A DNA stretch of 64,000 nucleotides. It comes from Burkholderia sp. WP9. Lineage in GTDB: Bacteria; Pseudomonadota; Gammaproteobacteria; Burkholderiales; Burkholderiaceae. Within the stretch, counting starts at the first letter, position 1; each line of letters begins with the position of its first letter. A model generated the notes under the pieces. The model was not told the origin of the DNA and did not search any database. It saw only the letters and a list, made by a program, of their open reading frames with translations. The position numbers and the translations under genes were made by a program. The stretch lies in the NCBI RefSeq assembly GCF_900104795.1, contig NZ_FNTG01000001.1, forward strand, positions 4,092,001 through 4,156,000. The letters run 5' to 3'. Shown piece after piece: positions 1 through 7,961 of the stretch.

Positions 1-1
1 G

Positions 2-1198
2 TTATTGCTGTCCGCGGCGCTCGTGATCATTTACTTCCTCCTGAATTACTGGGGCGTCAAACTGTTCGCGCGCGCCAATTCGGCCATCACGATCTTCAAG
101 TTTCTGATTCCCGGCGCGACGATTCTCGGTCTGATGCTGACGGGCTTCCACAAGGAAAACTTCGGCGAAGTGAGCACCTTCGCGCCGTACGGCTGGTCGG
201 CGGTGCTGACCGCCGTGGCGACGAGCGGCATCGTGTTCGCCTTCAACGGTTTCCAGAGCCCGATCAACCTTGCCGGTGAAGCGCGCAATCCCGCCAGGAG
301 CGTGCCGTTCGCGGTGATCGGCTCGATCCTGCTCGCACTGGTGATCTATGTGCTGCTGCAGATCGCGTATATCGGCGCGGTGAACCCGAGCGACGTGGTG
401 AAGGGCTGGAGTCACTTCAACTTCGCGTCGCCGTTCGCCGAGCTCGCGATCGCGCTGAATCTGAACTGGCTGGCAATCCTGCTCTACGTCGATGCATTCG
501 TCAGCCCGAGCGGCACCGGCACGACCTACATGGCGACCACCAGCCGCATGATCTACGCCATGGAGCGCAACAACACGATGCCGAAGATGTTCGGCAACGT
601 ACACCCGTTCTACGGCGTGCCGCGTCAGGCAATGTGGTTCAACCTGCTGGTGTCGTTCATTTTCCTGTTCTTCTTCCGCGGTTGGAGTTCGCTGGCGGCG
701 GTGATTTCGGTCGCCACGGTGATCTCGTACCTGACCGGCCCGATCAGCCTGATGTCCCTGCGCCGCGCGGCGACCGACCTCGAGCGTCCTCTGCATATTC
801 CGGGCATGAAGATCATTGCGCCGTTCGCGTTCGTCTGCGCGTCGCTGATCCTGTACTGGGCGAAGTGGCCGCTGACCGGCGAGATCATTTTGCTGATGGT
901 CGTCGCTCTGCCGGTGTACTTTTACTTTCAGGCGAAGTCGGGCTTTGCCGGCTGGGGGCGTGATCTGAAGGCGGCATGGTGGCTAGTCGCCTATCTGCCG
1001 GTGATGGCGATTCTGTCGCTGATCGGCAGCAAGCAGTTCGGCGGTCATGACCTGATCCCTTACGGCTGGGACATGCTCGTAGTCATCGCGTTTTCGCTGG
1101 TGTTTTACTACTGGGGCGTGAATAGCGGCTATCGCTCGGAATATCTGGACGAGCGCGAGGAGCACGACGAAGTGCTCGAAGGCATGGGTGCGCACTGA
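2..1198 (+). CDS. APC-family amino acid permease (5' part outside window)
   Basis: C-terminal roughly 398 residues of an amino acid-polyamine-organocation transporter; the start codon lies before the window. The protein alternates hydrophobic helices (about nine) with short loops. The conserved APC core segment is visible near residues 75-105 of the visible part: GIVFAFNGFQSP followed by GEARNPAR and a Pro-Phe-Ala helix start, typical of the fifth helix and following loop. It should sit in the inner membrane and import an amino acid by cation symport or exchange; the substrate cannot be read from this part. The hydrophilic C-terminal tail is acidic (EEHDEVLEG). A strong hairpin terminator follows the stop codon. 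Confidence 0.85.
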   Translation, partial: LLLSAALVIIYFLLNYWGVKLFARANSAITIFKFLIPGATILGLMLTGFHKENFGEVSTFAPYGWSAVLTAVATSGIVFAFNGFQSPINLAGEARNPARSVPFAVIGSILLALVIYVLLQIAYIGAVNPSDVVKGWSHFNFASPFAELAIALNLNWLAILLYVDAFVSPSGTGTTYMATTSRMIYAMERNNTMPKMFGNVHPFYGVPRQAMWFNLLVSFIFLFFFRGWSSLAAVISVATVISYLTGPISLMSLRRAATDLERPLHIPGMKIIAPFAFVCASLILYWAKWPLTGEIILLMVVALPVYFYFQAKSGFAGWGRDLKAAWWLVAYLPVMAILSLIGSKQFGGHDLIPYGWDMLVVIAFSLVFYYWGVNSGYRSEYLDEREEHDEVLEGMGAH

Positions 1199-1245
1199 GG
1201 TGCCGCTCTGAGTCTGCTCGCTGGATCGAAGTCGGATCCGCTGTA

Positions 1246-1283
1246 AAAAACCCCCGCCTCGAGCAATTCAGGCGGGGGTTTTT
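1246..1283. terminator. Bidirectional rho-independent terminator
   Basis: A 14-bp perfect inverted repeat (AAAAACCCCCGCCT and its complement) with a 10-nt loop; it ends in T5 on the plus strand and T6 on the minus strand. It lies between the convergent permease and dioxygenase genes and can serve both. Confidence 0.9.
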
Positions 1284-1327
1284 GTTTGCGGCGTTCAGGT
1301 CGTGCTTAACGCAAGGCGGCCAATGGA

Positions 1328-2113
1328 TCAGACGGTGCCGAACACGTAATTCGTCATGGCCAGCGAACGCTGATACGTTCCGAGCGACTGGATGGCCAGC
1401 GAATAATCGTCGTCCGCTGCGCCCAATGCGGCGAAGACCGGCAGCAGATGTTCGTCGGTCGGGTGCATCAGCACCGCATGCGGCGCCTGGCGGCGGTAGT
1501 CGAGCAGCGCGTCGATATCGTGCGCGGCGAGCTTTTCCTCGAACCAGCCGGTGAATTCGGCGACGCGCGGATCGGCGTCTTCGGGGCGCGCGGAGAAATC
1601 GGCGGCGCGCAGATTGTGCGTGATCTGGCCGGAGCCGATCACCATCACGCCGTCGTCTCTCAGCGAACGCAGCGCACGGCCGACGCGGAAGTGGTGCGCC
1701 GGGTCCATGTGCGGCTGGATCGACAATTGGGCGACGGGCACGTCGGCGTGCGGGAACATGAGCAGCATCGGCACCCATGCGCCGTGGTCGAGTCCGTGCG
1801 GCTGGGCGTCCGCGAGGATGCCGTTGTCGTTGAGCAGCACCGCGGCACGGCGCGTGACATCGGGCGCGCCCGGCGCCGGATACTGGATCTCGTACAACTG
1901 ACGCGGAAAGCCATAGAAATCGTGAATGGTTTCCGGCGCCGTCGACGTGCTCACCACTGGCTGCGCCGTGCCCCAATGGGCCGACAGCATCAGCACCGAT
2001 TCCGGACGCGGCAGTTGTGCGCCGAGTACGCCGAATTCGGCGGACGGCAACGACGGGTCGATCGGCAGCGTGGGCGCGCCGTGCGACAGGAAAAGCGAAG
2101 GCAAGCGGTTCAT
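1328..2113 (-). CDS. DODA-type extradiol ring-opening dioxygenase (YgiD/LigB-like)
   Basis: 261 aa, the normal length for the 4,5-DOPA dioxygenase/YgiD family, which splits catechol-type rings with a mononuclear metal. Visible family hallmarks are the N-terminal LFLSHGAP (His11), SAHWG (His46), the DHGAWVP segment (His110) and HPTDEHLLP near residue 217-222, which together supply the metal ligands and the catalytic histidines. No signal peptide, so cytoplasmic. It stands alone, convergent with the permease. The natural substrate is unknown; YgiD homologues accept L-DOPA but many are orphan enzymes. Confidence 0.85.
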   Translation of the reverse strand: MNRLPSLFLSHGAPTLPIDPSLPSAEFGVLGAQLPRPESVLMLSAHWGTAQPVVSTSTAPETIHDFYGFPRQLYEIQYPAPGAPDVTRRAAVLLNDNGILADAQPHGLDHGAWVPMLLMFPHADVPVAQLSIQPHMDPAHHFRVGRALRSLRDDGVMVIGSGQITHNLRAADFSARPEDADPRVAEFTGWFEEKLAAHDIDALLDYRRQAPHAVLMHPTDEHLLPVFAALGAADDDYSLAIQSLGTYQRSLAMTNYVFGTV

Positions 2114-2265
2114 GGCAGCAGCGCCGCCGCTAATGTGCGGCGCAGAGATTGGGTTGCTACCAATATAGGGGTGAACTGCCGTTTGATAAACGGGTAAAAA
2201 CGGAATTGATTGTGTCGCAGGCGTTGTTAATCAGCGCGTGTGCGCAGACTTATTTCGCTGGCGCG

Positions 2266-2865
2266 TTATTCCTGAGCGCCGCGCAGCCCAGCCCACGCGG
2301 GCGACAAGGCCGGCCCGAGCGCGAACAGATCCAGCACGCGCGCCACGGTGTGATCGACCATTTCGTCGATGGAAGCGGGTTGGTTGTAGAAGGCCGGCAA
2401 GGGCGGGAAAATCACGCCGCCCATTTCAGTGACGGCCGTCATATTGCGCAAGTGCGCCAGATTGAACGGCGTCTCGCGCACGAGCAACACGAGGCGGCGG
2501 CGCTCTTTGAGCGTGACATCGGCGGCGCGCGTGATCAGGTTGTCCGAGAAACCGTGGGCAACGCTGGCGAGCGTCTTCATCGAGCAAGGGGCGACGACCA
2601 TGCCGTCGGTGGCAAAGGAACCCGACGCGATGCTCGCGCCGACGTCGCGCACCGAATGGACGACATCCGCGAGCGGATGCACCTCTTCTTTGCTCAACTG
2701 GAGTTCGTGCTGGATGTTGAGCCAGCCCGCGCTCGAAATCAGCAGGTGGCTTTCGACGCCGCCCAGCCGGCGCAGCGTCTCGAGCAGACGGATGCCGTAG
2801 ATGGCACCGGTCGCGCCAGTGATCGCGACGATCAGCCGGCGTGGCGCCGCAGCGCGTGTTTCCAT
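2266..2865 (-). CDS. ubiX: Flavin prenyltransferase UbiX
   Basis: 199 aa. Makes prenylated FMN from FMN and dimethylallyl phosphate, the cofactor of UbiD-type decarboxylases in ubiquinone synthesis. The Rossmann-like start IVAITGATGAIYG, the central APCSMKTLASVAHG and the late ERRRLVLLVRETP segment are diagnostic of the UbiX/Pad1 flavoprotein family. The reading frame stays open upstream of the chosen ATG, but METRAAAPRR places the glycine-rich loop at the usual distance. Last gene of the minus-strand run from hemA; 44 bp separate it from grxD. ubiD is not in this window. Confidence 0.93.
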   Translation of the reverse strand: METRAAAPRRLIVAITGATGAIYGIRLLETLRRLGGVESHLLISSAGWLNIQHELQLSKEEVHPLADVVHSVRDVGASIASGSFATDGMVVAPCSMKTLASVAHGFSDNLITRAADVTLKERRRLVLLVRETPFNLAHLRNMTAVTEMGGVIFPPLPAFYNQPASIDEMVDHTVARVLDLFALGPALSPAWAGLRGAQE

Positions 2866-2909
2866 GGCTCGCGGCGCCTTAGGGATAAAAGCGGGTTGAC
2901 CGGGACCGC

Positions 2910-3221
2910 TCAGGCCGCGGCGAACAGTTGTTGCAGTTCGCCCGATTCGTACATTTCCATCATGATGTCCGAACCGCCGATGAATTCGCCCTTCACATAG
3001 AGCTGCGGAATGGTCGGCCAGTTCGAGAACTGCTTGATGCCCTGGCGGACTTCGTCGTCCTCGAGGACGTTGACGGTCTTGATCTCGCCGACGCCGCACG
3101 CCTTCAGGATCTGGATGGCGCGACCCGAAAAGCCGCACATCGGGAACTGAGCGGTGCCCTTCATGAAGAGAACGACAGCGTTGTCGTCGACGATTTGCTT
3201 GATGCGTTGTTGCGTATCCAT
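2910..3221 (-). CDS. grxD: Monothiol glutaredoxin GrxD (Grx4)
   Basis: 103 aa single-domain monothiol glutaredoxin. The active-site CGFS is at residues 29-32 (MCGFSGRA), with the WPTIPQLYV cis-Pro segment and the GG of FIGGSDI that bind glutathione. CGFS glutaredoxins carry and transfer [2Fe-2S] clusters, often with BolA partners, rather than acting as reductants. The gene lies 117 bp downstream of prmC and just before ubiX in the hemA-led block. Confidence 0.95.
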   Translation of the reverse strand: MDTQQRIKQIVDDNAVVLFMKGTAQFPMCGFSGRAIQILKACGVGEIKTVNVLEDDEVRQGIKQFSNWPTIPQLYVKGEFIGGSDIMMEMYESGELQQLFAAA

Positions 3222-3338
3222 GACTGACCTTGCGGTTCCGTTATGTGTAGGGAATAGGCTGAAATGATAGCGGATTTCGATACAGCCGGCCGAGCGCCGC
3301 GATGCCCGTTCCGCGCTTGTGGATATTGGCGATGCGGG

Positions 3339-4208
3339 TCAACCGGCCAAACGCCCGCCGCTGATCCGCTCGATGCCGGCAAGATCGTGTTCCGAGCGGA
3401 CTTGCGCAAAGCCCTGCGCGGTCAGCAACGCGCGCACGGCTTCGGCCTGATCGTAGCCATGCTCCATCCACAATACGCCGTTGGCCGCGAGCCGTGGGGG
3501 CGCGCCGGCGACGATCGCGCGGATTGCGCTGAGCCCGTCGGCTTCGTCGGTGAGCGCGCCGCGCGGTTCGAAGCGCAGATCGCCTTCATCCAGATGCGGA
3601 TCGCCGCTTGCGATATACGGCGGATTGCTGACGATCACGTCAAAGCGCAAGGTGGCGTCGAGCGAGTCGTACCAGTCGCTTTGCGTCAACACGACAGCGC
3701 CGCCGGGACGCTTCGCGTCGAGTAGGCGCGCGGCGTTGCGCGTGGCCACCGCCAGCGCCTCGGCGGAACGGTCGAGCGCCCAGACCTGCGCGTCCGGCCG
3801 CATCGAGGCGATCGCGACGGCAATCGCGCCGGTGCCGGTGCCAAGATCGAGCACGCGAGGCCGCGGGCTGTTTTCGAGCGACGCCAGCGCGGCCTCGACC
3901 AGCAATTCGGTTTCGGGGCGCGGAATCAGCACGTGCGGCGTCACTTCGAAATCCAGCCCGAAAAATTCCCGTGCGCCGACGAGTTGCGCCACCGGCTCGC
4001 CGGCTGCGCGCCGCGCTTGCAACGCCAGATAACGTTCGACAAACTCGGCGCCCAGCACTTCGTCGCTGCGCGTAATCAGCTGTGTGGGCCGCCAGCCGAG
4101 CACGTGCGTGAGCAGAATCCGCGCTTCGAGCGACGGCAGCGGCGAGGCGCGCAACAGCGCGGCGGGCGTGGCCGGTGCGGCGGGCGTAGCAGGCGTGGCC
4201 GAAGTCAT
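3339..4208 (-). CDS. prmC: Release factor glutamine methyltransferase PrmC (HemK)
   Basis: 289 aa. Methylates the glutamine of the GGQ motif in release factors RF1 and RF2 using S-adenosylmethionine. DLGTGTG at 121-127 is the SAM-binding loop and NPPY at 195-198 is the catalytic motif. Its substrate gene prfA lies 7 bp upstream, so the two are probably translationally coupled. The N-terminus (residues 2-17) is a low-complexity Ala-Thr-Pro stretch not usual in the family; it comes from a GC-rich imperfect repeat at about 4159-4200. No internal ATG offers a better start. Confidence 0.95.
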   Translation of the reverse strand: MTSATPATPAAPATPAALLRASPLPSLEARILLTHVLGWRPTQLITRSDEVLGAEFVERYLALQARRAAGEPVAQLVGAREFFGLDFEVTPHVLIPRPETELLVEAALASLENSPRPRVLDLGTGTGAIAVAIASMRPDAQVWALDRSAEALAVATRNAARLLDAKRPGGAVVLTQSDWYDSLDATLRFDVIVSNPPYIASGDPHLDEGDLRFEPRGALTDEADGLSAIRAIVAGAPPRLAANGVLWMEHGYDQAEAVRALLTAQGFAQVRSEHDLAGIERISGGRLAG

Positions 4209-4215
4209 GCGCGCG

Positions 4216-5298
4216 TCAGTCCGCGTCGCCCAGCGAGGCCAGCAATTCGGCCTGATGCTCGCTGACGAGCGCCGCGATCAGCTCGTCGAGATCGCCGTCC
4301 ATGATCGCGTCGAGGCGGTAGAGCGTCAGATTGATGCGGTGATCCGTCAGACGTCCTTGCGGGAAGTTGTACGTGCGGATCCGCTCCGAGCGGTCGCCCG
4401 AGCCGATCAGGCTCTTGCGCGTGGCGGCTTCCTTCGCCTGCTGTTCGTGCGACTGCTTGTCCTTGATACGCGCGGCCAGCACCTTCAGCGCGCGGTCCTT
4501 GTTCTTGTGCTGCGAACGATCGTCCTGACACTCCACGACGATGCCGGTCGGCAAGTGCGTGACGCGCACCGCGGAATCGGTCTTGTTGATGTGCTGCCCG
4601 CCCGCGCCGGACGCGCGAAACGTGTCGATGCGCAGGTCGGCCGGATTGATCTCGACCTCGCCGATTTCGTCCGCTTCCGGCATCACCGCGACCGTGCATG
4701 CGGAGGTGTGAATGCGGCCCTGGGTTTCGGTCGCCGGCACGCGTTGCACGCGATGGCCGCCGGACTCGAACTTCAGCTTCGAATAGGCGGCCTCGCCGGC
4801 GATCCGCACGATCACTTCCTTGTAGCCGCCCAGATCGGATTCGCTCGCCGACATCATCTCCACTTGCCAGCGGTTGCGCTCGGCAAAGCGCAGGTACATG
4901 CGCAGCAGGTCGCCCGCGAACAGCGCGGATTCATCGCCGCCCGTGCCGGCGCGGATTTCGAGAAAGATGTTGCGATCGTCGTTCGGGTCTTTCGGCAGCA
5001 GCATTTTCTGCAACTCGGCGCCGAGCTTGTCCATGCGCTCGCGGGCCGCGCGAATTTCTTCTTCCGCGAAGTCGCGCATGGACGCATCCGCCAGCAATTC
5101 CTGCGCGGTGGCCGCGTCGTTCATGGCCTGGCGCCACAGCGCGTAGTGCTCGACCACCGGCCCAAGCTCGGCGTGTTCCCGCGTGAGCTTGCGGTATTGG
5201 TCGAGATTCGAGGTGATGTCCTCTCGGCTCAACAGATCGTTCAGTTCGGCCAGACGGGTAGTGAGCTGGTCGAGCTTGCGTTGCATGCTCGTTTTCAT
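4216..5298 (-). CDS. prfA: Peptide chain release factor 1
   Basis: 360 aa, the standard RF1 length when translation starts at MKTSMQRKL (ATG at 5298); an upstream in-frame ATG at 5385 would add a non-conserved tail. RF1 reads UAA and UAG stop codons and triggers peptide release. The anticodon-mimicking PAT tripeptide is at 188-190, followed by the GGQ catalytic motif at 233-235 within [15 protein letters not shown]. Sits between hemA (124 bp upstream) and prmC, which encodes its modifying enzyme. Confidence 0.96.
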   Translation of the reverse strand: MKTSMQRKLDQLTTRLAELNDLLSREDITSNLDQYRKLTREHAELGPVVEHYALWRQAMNDAATAQELLADASMRDFAEEEIRAARERMDKLGAELQKMLLPKDPNDDRNIFLEIRAGTGGDESALFAGDLLRMYLRFAERNRWQVEMMSASESDLGGYKEVIVRIAGEAAYSKLKFESGGHRVQRVPATETQGRIHTSACTVAVMPEADEIGEVEINPADLRIDTFRASGAGGQHINKTDSAVRVTHLPTGIVVECQDDRSQHKNKDRALKVLAARIKDKQSHEQQAKEAATRKSLIGSGDRSERIRTYNFPQGRLTDHRINLTLYRLDAIMDGDLDELIAALVSEHQAELLASLGDAD

Positions 5299-5422
5299 CG
5301 GACGGGTATCGGAGCGGGCTCCGGTAAGGACGACGACTAGGGGAATGGGCGGATGCCCTTGGGTCGGAAGCACGTCGCGGGCCACTGCGGATGGCCCGGA
5401 CAGCGCGGTGCTGGCTGCGCCG

Positions 5423-6709
5423 CTAACGCTCCGTGGAACCGGAGTGTTTGTAGAAACCGCTCATGAGTTCGATGAGCGTGTCACGGTTTTCGCTGCTCGC
5501 GCGATTGAGCGCGTGCGTGGGCCCGTGGATCAATTTATTGGTGAGCGCTTGCGACAGCGCTTCGAGTACGGCAGCCGGATCGTCGCCGCGAGCGAGCATT
5601 TTCTGCGCGCGTTCCACTTCAGCGCGACGCAGCACGTCGGCCTGCGTGTGCATATGACGGATCACCGGCACGATGCTGCGTGCGTCCAGCCATTGCATGA
5701 AATTCTGCACGCGCGTTTCGATGATGGCTTCGGCCTGTGCGACCGCGGCTTGCCGGGAGGCATTGCCTTCGCGCACGATCGCGCCGAGGTCGTCGACGGT
5801 GTACAGAAATACGTCTTCCAGCTGGCCGACTTCGGGTTCGATATCGCGCGGAACGGCCAGATCGACCATAAAAATTGGCCGATGGCGGCGCGCTTTCACC
5901 GCCCGCTCGACCGCGCCCAAACCGATGATCGGCAAGGTGGACGCGGTGCACGACACGATGATGTCGAACTCATGCATGCGCGAGGGCAGTTCCGCTAGCG
6001 GAATGGCGCGGCCGTTGAAGCGTTCGGCGAGACGCGTACCGCGCTCGGCCGTCCGGTTCGCGACCACGAGTTCGCGCGGCTGCTGCGCGGCGAAGTGCGT
6101 GGCGCACAGCTCGATCATTTCGCCCGCGCCGATGAACAGCACGCGCTGGTTCGAGACCTTGTCGAAAATTCGCTGGGCGAGGCGCACGGCGGCGGCGGCC
6201 ATGGAAACCGACTGCGCGCCGATTTCGGTGGTGCTGCGCACTTCCTTGGCCACGGCGAAGGTGCGCTGAAACAACTGGTTCAGATAGGTGCCGAGCGCGC
6301 CGGCTTCGGACGCGGTGCGCACCGCATCCTTCATTTGTCCGACGATTTGCGTTTCACCCAACACCATTGAATCCAGCCCGGACGCGACGCGGAACGCGTG
6401 GCGCACGGCTTCCGACTGCGGCAGCGCGTAGACGTGCGGCGCGAGTTGGTCGATGGGCAGGTTGTGGTATTTGGATAGCCACTGGATCGCGGCTTCGCGC
6501 GCGGCCTGGTCGTTGGTCGCGCAGTAGAGCTCGGTGCGATTGCAGGTGGACAGAATTGCCGCTTCCGGCGCGGTACTGGCCGACGGGCCGAGCCAGATGC
6601 TCTTGAAGGTGTCCAACGCAGGTTTGATCTGTTCGAGCGGAAACGCCACGCGTTCGCGCAAGGCGACAGGCGCAGTGTGGTGATTGATTCCGATCGTTAG
6701 AAGCTGCAT
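5423..6709 (-). CDS. hemA: Glutamyl-tRNA reductase
   Basis: 428 aa. Reduces glutamyl-tRNA(Glu) to glutamate-1-semialdehyde with NADPH, the first committed step of C5-pathway tetrapyrrole synthesis. The family start GINHHTAP, the catalytic cysteine in STCNRTE (Cys56), [13 protein letters not shown] and the NADPH-binding FIGAGEM are all present. First gene of the minus-strand block with prfA, prmC, grxD and ubiX. A TATAAT box lies 27-32 bp upstream of the ATG; the short leader has no clear Shine-Dalgarno sequence. Confidence 0.96.
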   Translation of the reverse strand: MQLLTIGINHHTAPVALRERVAFPLEQIKPALDTFKSIWLGPSASTAPEAAILSTCNRTELYCATNDQAAREAAIQWLSKYHNLPIDQLAPHVYALPQSEAVRHAFRVASGLDSMVLGETQIVGQMKDAVRTASEAGALGTYLNQLFQRTFAVAKEVRSTTEIGAQSVSMAAAAVRLAQRIFDKVSNQRVLFIGAGEMIELCATHFAAQQPRELVVANRTAERGTRLAERFNGRAIPLAELPSRMHEFDIIVSCTASTLPIIGLGAVERAVKARRHRPIFMVDLAVPRDIEPEVGQLEDVFLYTVDDLGAIVREGNASRQAAVAQAEAIIETRVQNFMQWLDARSIVPVIRHMHTQADVLRRAEVERAQKMLARGDDPAAVLEALSQALTNKLIHGPTHALNRASSENRDTLIELMSGFYKHSGSTER

Positions 6710-6735
6710 TTGGGGGAGCTATGGTTTAGCTGAAT

Positions 6736-6741
6736 ATTATA
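6736..6741 (-). promoter_or_regulatory. Candidate -10 box of the hemA operon
   Basis: On the minus strand this reads TATAAT, a perfect sigma70 -10, in an A/T-rich patch that stands out from the surrounding GC-rich DNA. No good -35 is visible at 16-18 bp. Predicted start site about 20 nt before the hemA ATG. Confidence 0.5.
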
Positions 6742-6772
6742 GCGTTTCCACGATTCTTACATTGTGAGGGTG

Positions 6773-7483
6773 TCATTCGGCCTCCATGACGGCTTCCGGC
6801 GGGATCGCGTCGAGTTGGTAGCCGAAGCCGTACAGCGGCGTCAGGCAATAACCGTGTTCGGGGTGAAGTTGCAGTTTGCTGCGCACCCGCGACGCGTGGG
6901 TGTCGACGGTGCGCGACCTTACGTCGCGGCGGCGTGCCCAGACGTTTTCAAGAATATGCGCCCGCGACACTGGCCGGGACAGATTGCTGAAGAGCAGCAG
7001 CGCAAGGCGGAATTCCTTTGGCGTGAGCGTGACCGTCTGGTTACGGAATGTGACGGCGAACTGCGCCGCGTCGAACGCATATTCGCCGATGATGTCGCGC
7101 CGCCGGTTGGGCGGCCGCCGCAAGCCCGCGCGCCGCAGGAGTGCGTCCACTCGCGCCAGCATCTCCGGGCCGCGGACCGGTTTGGACAGGCAGTCGTCGG
7201 CGCCCGCGTGCAGCGCGGCAACAATCTGGCTTTCGCGCGGGGCCGACATCAGCACGATCACCGGCAAGCCCGGCAGGATGACGCGGGCGCGCGGGATGAC
7301 GTCTTCGGCGGAATGGTCGCCGGCCCAGCTTTCGGTGATGAGAAGGTCGAAGAATTCTTCGTTGGCGCGAGTCAGAAACGGGACGCTCGCGGTGAAGTGC
7401 TGACACAGATGGCCGCCGGCGAAAACCAGCCGGCCAACCAGTTCAGCGTGCCGCAGGTCCGGCTCGATAAGGGCGATTCGCAT
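6773..7483 (-). CDS. OmpR/PhoB-type response regulator with atypical receiver
   Basis: 236 aa: an N-terminal receiver domain (about 1-118) and a C-terminal winged-helix DNA-binding domain (about 140-230; LTPKEFRLALLLF, VDTHASRVRSKL, GYGFxYQL-like end). Aligned to PhoB, the phospho-acceptor Asp is replaced by Glu51 (LLITESW) and the acidic pair reads Glu7-Pro8, while Ser80 and Lys101 (LSKPV) are kept. Such a receiver probably cannot be phosphorylated normally and may be constitutively active or controlled another way. No histidine kinase gene is adjacent. It lies just upstream of hemA in the same direction, with only 63 bp between. Confidence 0.88.
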   Translation of the reverse strand: MRIALIEPDLRHAELVGRLVFAGGHLCQHFTASVPFLTRANEEFFDLLITESWAGDHSAEDVIPRARVILPGLPVIVLMSAPRESQIVAALHAGADDCLSKPVRGPEMLARVDALLRRAGLRRPPNRRRDIIGEYAFDAAQFAVTFRNQTVTLTPKEFRLALLLFSNLSRPVSRAHILENVWARRRDVRSRTVDTHASRVRSKLQLHPEHGYCLTPLYGFGYQLDAIPPEAVMEAE

Positions 7484-7687
7484 GACGCGCTTTCAGCGTG
7501 GCAATGACCGGGGACCAGGCTTTTCCGTAAGGCTTACAGCTTGCCTAACATCACCCCGACCCCTAAACTCAACCGCTATGCGGAAAGCGCCGTGCTGAAC
7601 TTCTATAGTTAATGAGACAAAAATGCTAGCTGTATTGGCCCCTTGCGCCCATGAGACGAATCCGAAACTGCGCGAGGCCTGCTGCTA

Positions 7688-7942
7688 ATGGGGTGGCCTG
7701 GGCTCGTGGTATTGGGGGCGGTGATTGGCCTCGCGGGCTGGTGGTTGCATCCGCTGCGGCGCGCGAGCCGAGCCCGGTGGTGGGTGGCGCTGCTGGCGGG
7801 CGTGCTGGGGGCGGCTGTCGCGCACATGGCCGGCAATGTGATTGGTCTCTTTCATGACGGTGATACGCTCGAATGGCCGGTATGTACCGCCATTGCGTTG
7901 ATCGCCGTTGCCGTGACGGTCGGCTTGCTTTCCCGTCGATGA
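7688..7942 (+). CDS. Small integral membrane protein (three hydrophobic segments)
   Basis: 84 aa, mostly hydrophobic, with three likely transmembrane segments (about 3-20, 31-50 and 64-82) and short Arg-rich or acidic loops (PLRRASRAR; HDGDTLEW). Size and topology resemble the GlsB/YeaQ/YmgE transglycosylase-associated proteins, but the family signature is not clear enough to assign. An in-frame TGA about 40 bp upstream limits the start, and the Shine-Dalgarno sequence is weak. It ends 19 bp before the aminopeptidase, so co-transcription is likely. Confidence 0.65.
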   Translation: MGWPGLVVLGAVIGLAGWWLHPLRRASRARWWVALLAGVLGAAVAHMAGNVIGLFHDGDTLEWPVCTAIALIAVAVTVGLLSRR

Positions 7943-7961
7943 ATATTTGCAGGTGACTCCG

